A DNA stretch of 64,000 nucleotides, from NCBI GenBank assembly GCA_020072965.1, contig JAIQFY010000005.1:1-64000 (forward strand), in the 5' to 3' direction. Of this stretch, positions 62,873 to 64,000 are shown piece after piece. Numbering within the stretch: the first letter of the stretch is position 1; every line of letters begins with the position of its first letter. The position numbers were made by a program, and so were the translations under genes. The stretch comes from Terriglobia bacterium (GTDB lineage: Bacteria; Acidobacteriota; Terriglobia; JAIQFV01). The notes under the pieces are model-generated. The model was not told the origin of the DNA. It saw only the letters and a program-made list of their open reading frames with translations, and did not search any database.

Positions 62873-64000
62873 CTAAAGTTTTTCAGCCACAGCTTTTGAC
62901 TGCAGGAAAAGTAAGAGGTAGTCTCGTCCTCCCGCCTTGGAATCCGTTCCACTCATGTTGAATCCGCCGAAAGGATGGACATCCACGAGCGCCCCGGTAC
63001 ATTTGCGGTTGATATAAAGGTTGCCAACATGGAATTCAGTCCGGGCCAACTCAATGTGCGAACGATCGCGTGAATAAAGTGACCCGGTCAGGCCGTACTC
63101 CGTGTTGTTGGCGATCTCGAGGGCATGCGTGAAATCCTTGGCACGCACAGCCGCAAGCACGGGCCCGAATATCTCCTCGCAGGAGATTCGCGCCTTCGGA
63201 TCAACCTTTCCGAAAATGGTCGGCTGGATAAAGAACCCATTTCCCGCGTTGTCATCCTTGCTGCCACCGGAGAGGAGCTTTCCTTCCTTCTTCCCGATTT
63301 CGATGTAACTCAGAATGGATTCATAGGCGGATTTGCTGACGACAGGACCCATGTAGTTCTTTTGGTTCCGGGTGGGCCCTACCGTGATTCTTTGGGTACG
63401 TCCGATAATCTTCTCCATCGTCTTGTCATAAACCTTGTCCTCAATCACAACGCGGGAGCAGGCGGAGCATTTTTGGCCCTGGAAGCCAAATGACGAACTC
63501 ACCACCCCTTCAGCCGCCGAGTCGAGATCAGCGGTCGCATCGACCACAATGGTATCCTTGCCCCCCATTTCCGCAACCACCCGTTTAATCCATTTCTGTC
63601 CCGGTGAAGGTTTTGCGGCAAGTTCGTTGATACGCAGGCCCACAGCCTTTGAACCCGTGAATGAAATAAATCGCGTGCGCGGATGCGACACCAGAAAATC
63701 ACCGATCTGTCCGCCGCTTCCCGCGAGGAAATTGAGGACCCCCGGAGGCAACGAAACGCTTTCCATGAGTTCCGCAAACTTGTACGCGATGAGAGGGGAT
63801 TCACTGGAGGGCTTAAGCACCACACAATTTCCCGCGACAATCGCCGCCGAGGCCATCCCCACGGTAATGGCCAGGGGAAAATTCCAGGGCGGAACCACCA
63901 CGCCCACCCCGAGAGGAATATAGAAGGCATCATTGTGCTCGTCCGGGACAGGAGAAGGGGTCAACGGTTGGGGCTGACCGTAGCGGATGGCTTCGCGAGC
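62873..64000 (-). CDS. Delta-1-pyrroline-5-carboxylate dehydrogenase, C-terminal part
   Basis: 375 residues are visible; the frame continues beyond the window end, so the N-terminus is missing. It is an aldehyde dehydrogenase of the PruA/RocA kind, oxidising glutamate semialdehyde to glutamate in proline breakdown. NAD-binding IPLGVGVVVPPWNFPLAITV, KPSSESPLIAYKFAEL and FTGSKAVGLRI; the catalytic Glu in VVAEMGGKDTIVVD and Cys in FGFQGQKCSACSR; EEIFGPVLAAVRAKD and FGGFNMSGTDSKAGG near the end. It converges with the DsbD-like gene. Confidence 0.92.
   Translation of the reverse strand, partial: AREAIRYGQPQPLTPSPVPDEHNDAFYIPLGVGVVVPPWNFPLAITVGMASAAIVAGNCVVLKPSSESPLIAYKFAELMESVSLPPGVLNFLAGSGGQIGDFLVSHPRTRFISFTGSKAVGLRINELAAKPSPGQKWIKRVVAEMGGKDTIVVDATADLDSAAEGVVSSSFGFQGQKCSACSRVVIEDKVYDKTMEKIIGRTQRITVGPTRNQKNYMGPVVSKSAYESILSYIEIGKKEGKLLSGGSKDDNAGNGFFIQPTIFGKVDPKARISCEEIFGPVLAAVRAKDFTHALEIANNTEYGLTGSLYSRDRSHIELARTEFHVGNLYINRKCTGALVDVHPFGGFNMSGTDSKAGGRDYLLLFLQSKAVAEKL

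Overview
The window looks like chromosomal DNA from a free-living, diderm, GC-rich bacterium, most probably an Acidobacteriota or a close relative. This is inference, resting on a LolA-like protein, a DsbD N-terminal domain, BON and carboxypeptidase-regulatory-like exported proteins, a stand-alone PqqD, an OPT transporter, very large FG-GAP and lamin-tail surface proteins, and a groESL operon under a CIRCE operator. No rRNA operon, complete tRNA or CRISPR array was seen.

Layout. 1-5.2 kb: the end of a topoisomerase I/TPR chimeric reading frame, then a tight five-gene operon (MGDG-synthase-like glycosyltransferase, HAD phosphatase, class III aminotransferase, FabZ-like hotdog protein lacking the catalytic His, small exported protein). 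5.4-14 kb: housekeeping genes (tRNA-dihydrouridine synthase, glutamine-amidotransferase-like hydrolase, PlsC acyltransferase, DNA polymerase X with PHP domain, TPR, PPC/DUF296, LolA-like, BON, PQ-loop-like membrane protein). 14-16.3 kb: groES-groEL with terminator, promoter and CIRCE. 16.3-23 kb: PqqD, OPT transporter, M20 dipeptidase, DUF421 protein, two exported Ig-like proteins, and a LysW-type acidic carrier protein. 23.3-26.2 kb: a 317-bp nested palindromic element, a Phe-rich leader peptide with a hairpin ahead of pheA, then aroF. 26.3-42.8 kb: AI-2E family permease, ArsB/SLC13-type ion transporter, and three very large exported proteins whose heads differ but which end in the same ~490-residue internally duplicated tail. 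43-45.7 kb: XPD/DinG-like Fe-S helicase with a nuclease-like N-terminus.

46.4-55.7 kb is a chromosomal integron. A dead intI (internal deletion, frameshift, and a lost catalytic Arg) lies on the same strand as, and directly upstream of, a cassette array. attC sites were recognised from R''/R' core boxes and imperfectly paired arms, and in five cassettes the R'' box is the exact complement of the core at that cassette's own start. Most cassette genes encode exported proteins; one cassette carries a Phd/ParE toxin-antitoxin pair. An attC is split by an ORF-less group II intron of the attC-associated kind, and an IS481-type element with a frameshifted transposase has landed in another cassette. 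A 3' tRNA fragment follows the array.

56-64 kb: radical SAM/SPASM protein, a glycosyltransferase fused to a SAM methyltransferase, signal peptidase I, endonuclease III, glutaryl-CoA dehydrogenase, a stand-alone DsbD N-terminal domain, and the C-terminal part of a delta-1-pyrroline-5-carboxylate dehydrogenase that runs off the end.

Three intergenic gaps (5.2, 10.8 and 24.8 kb) carry degenerate 7-nt-period repeats, and one of them is a 66-bp inverted repeat. All product calls come from reading motifs; no database search was run.
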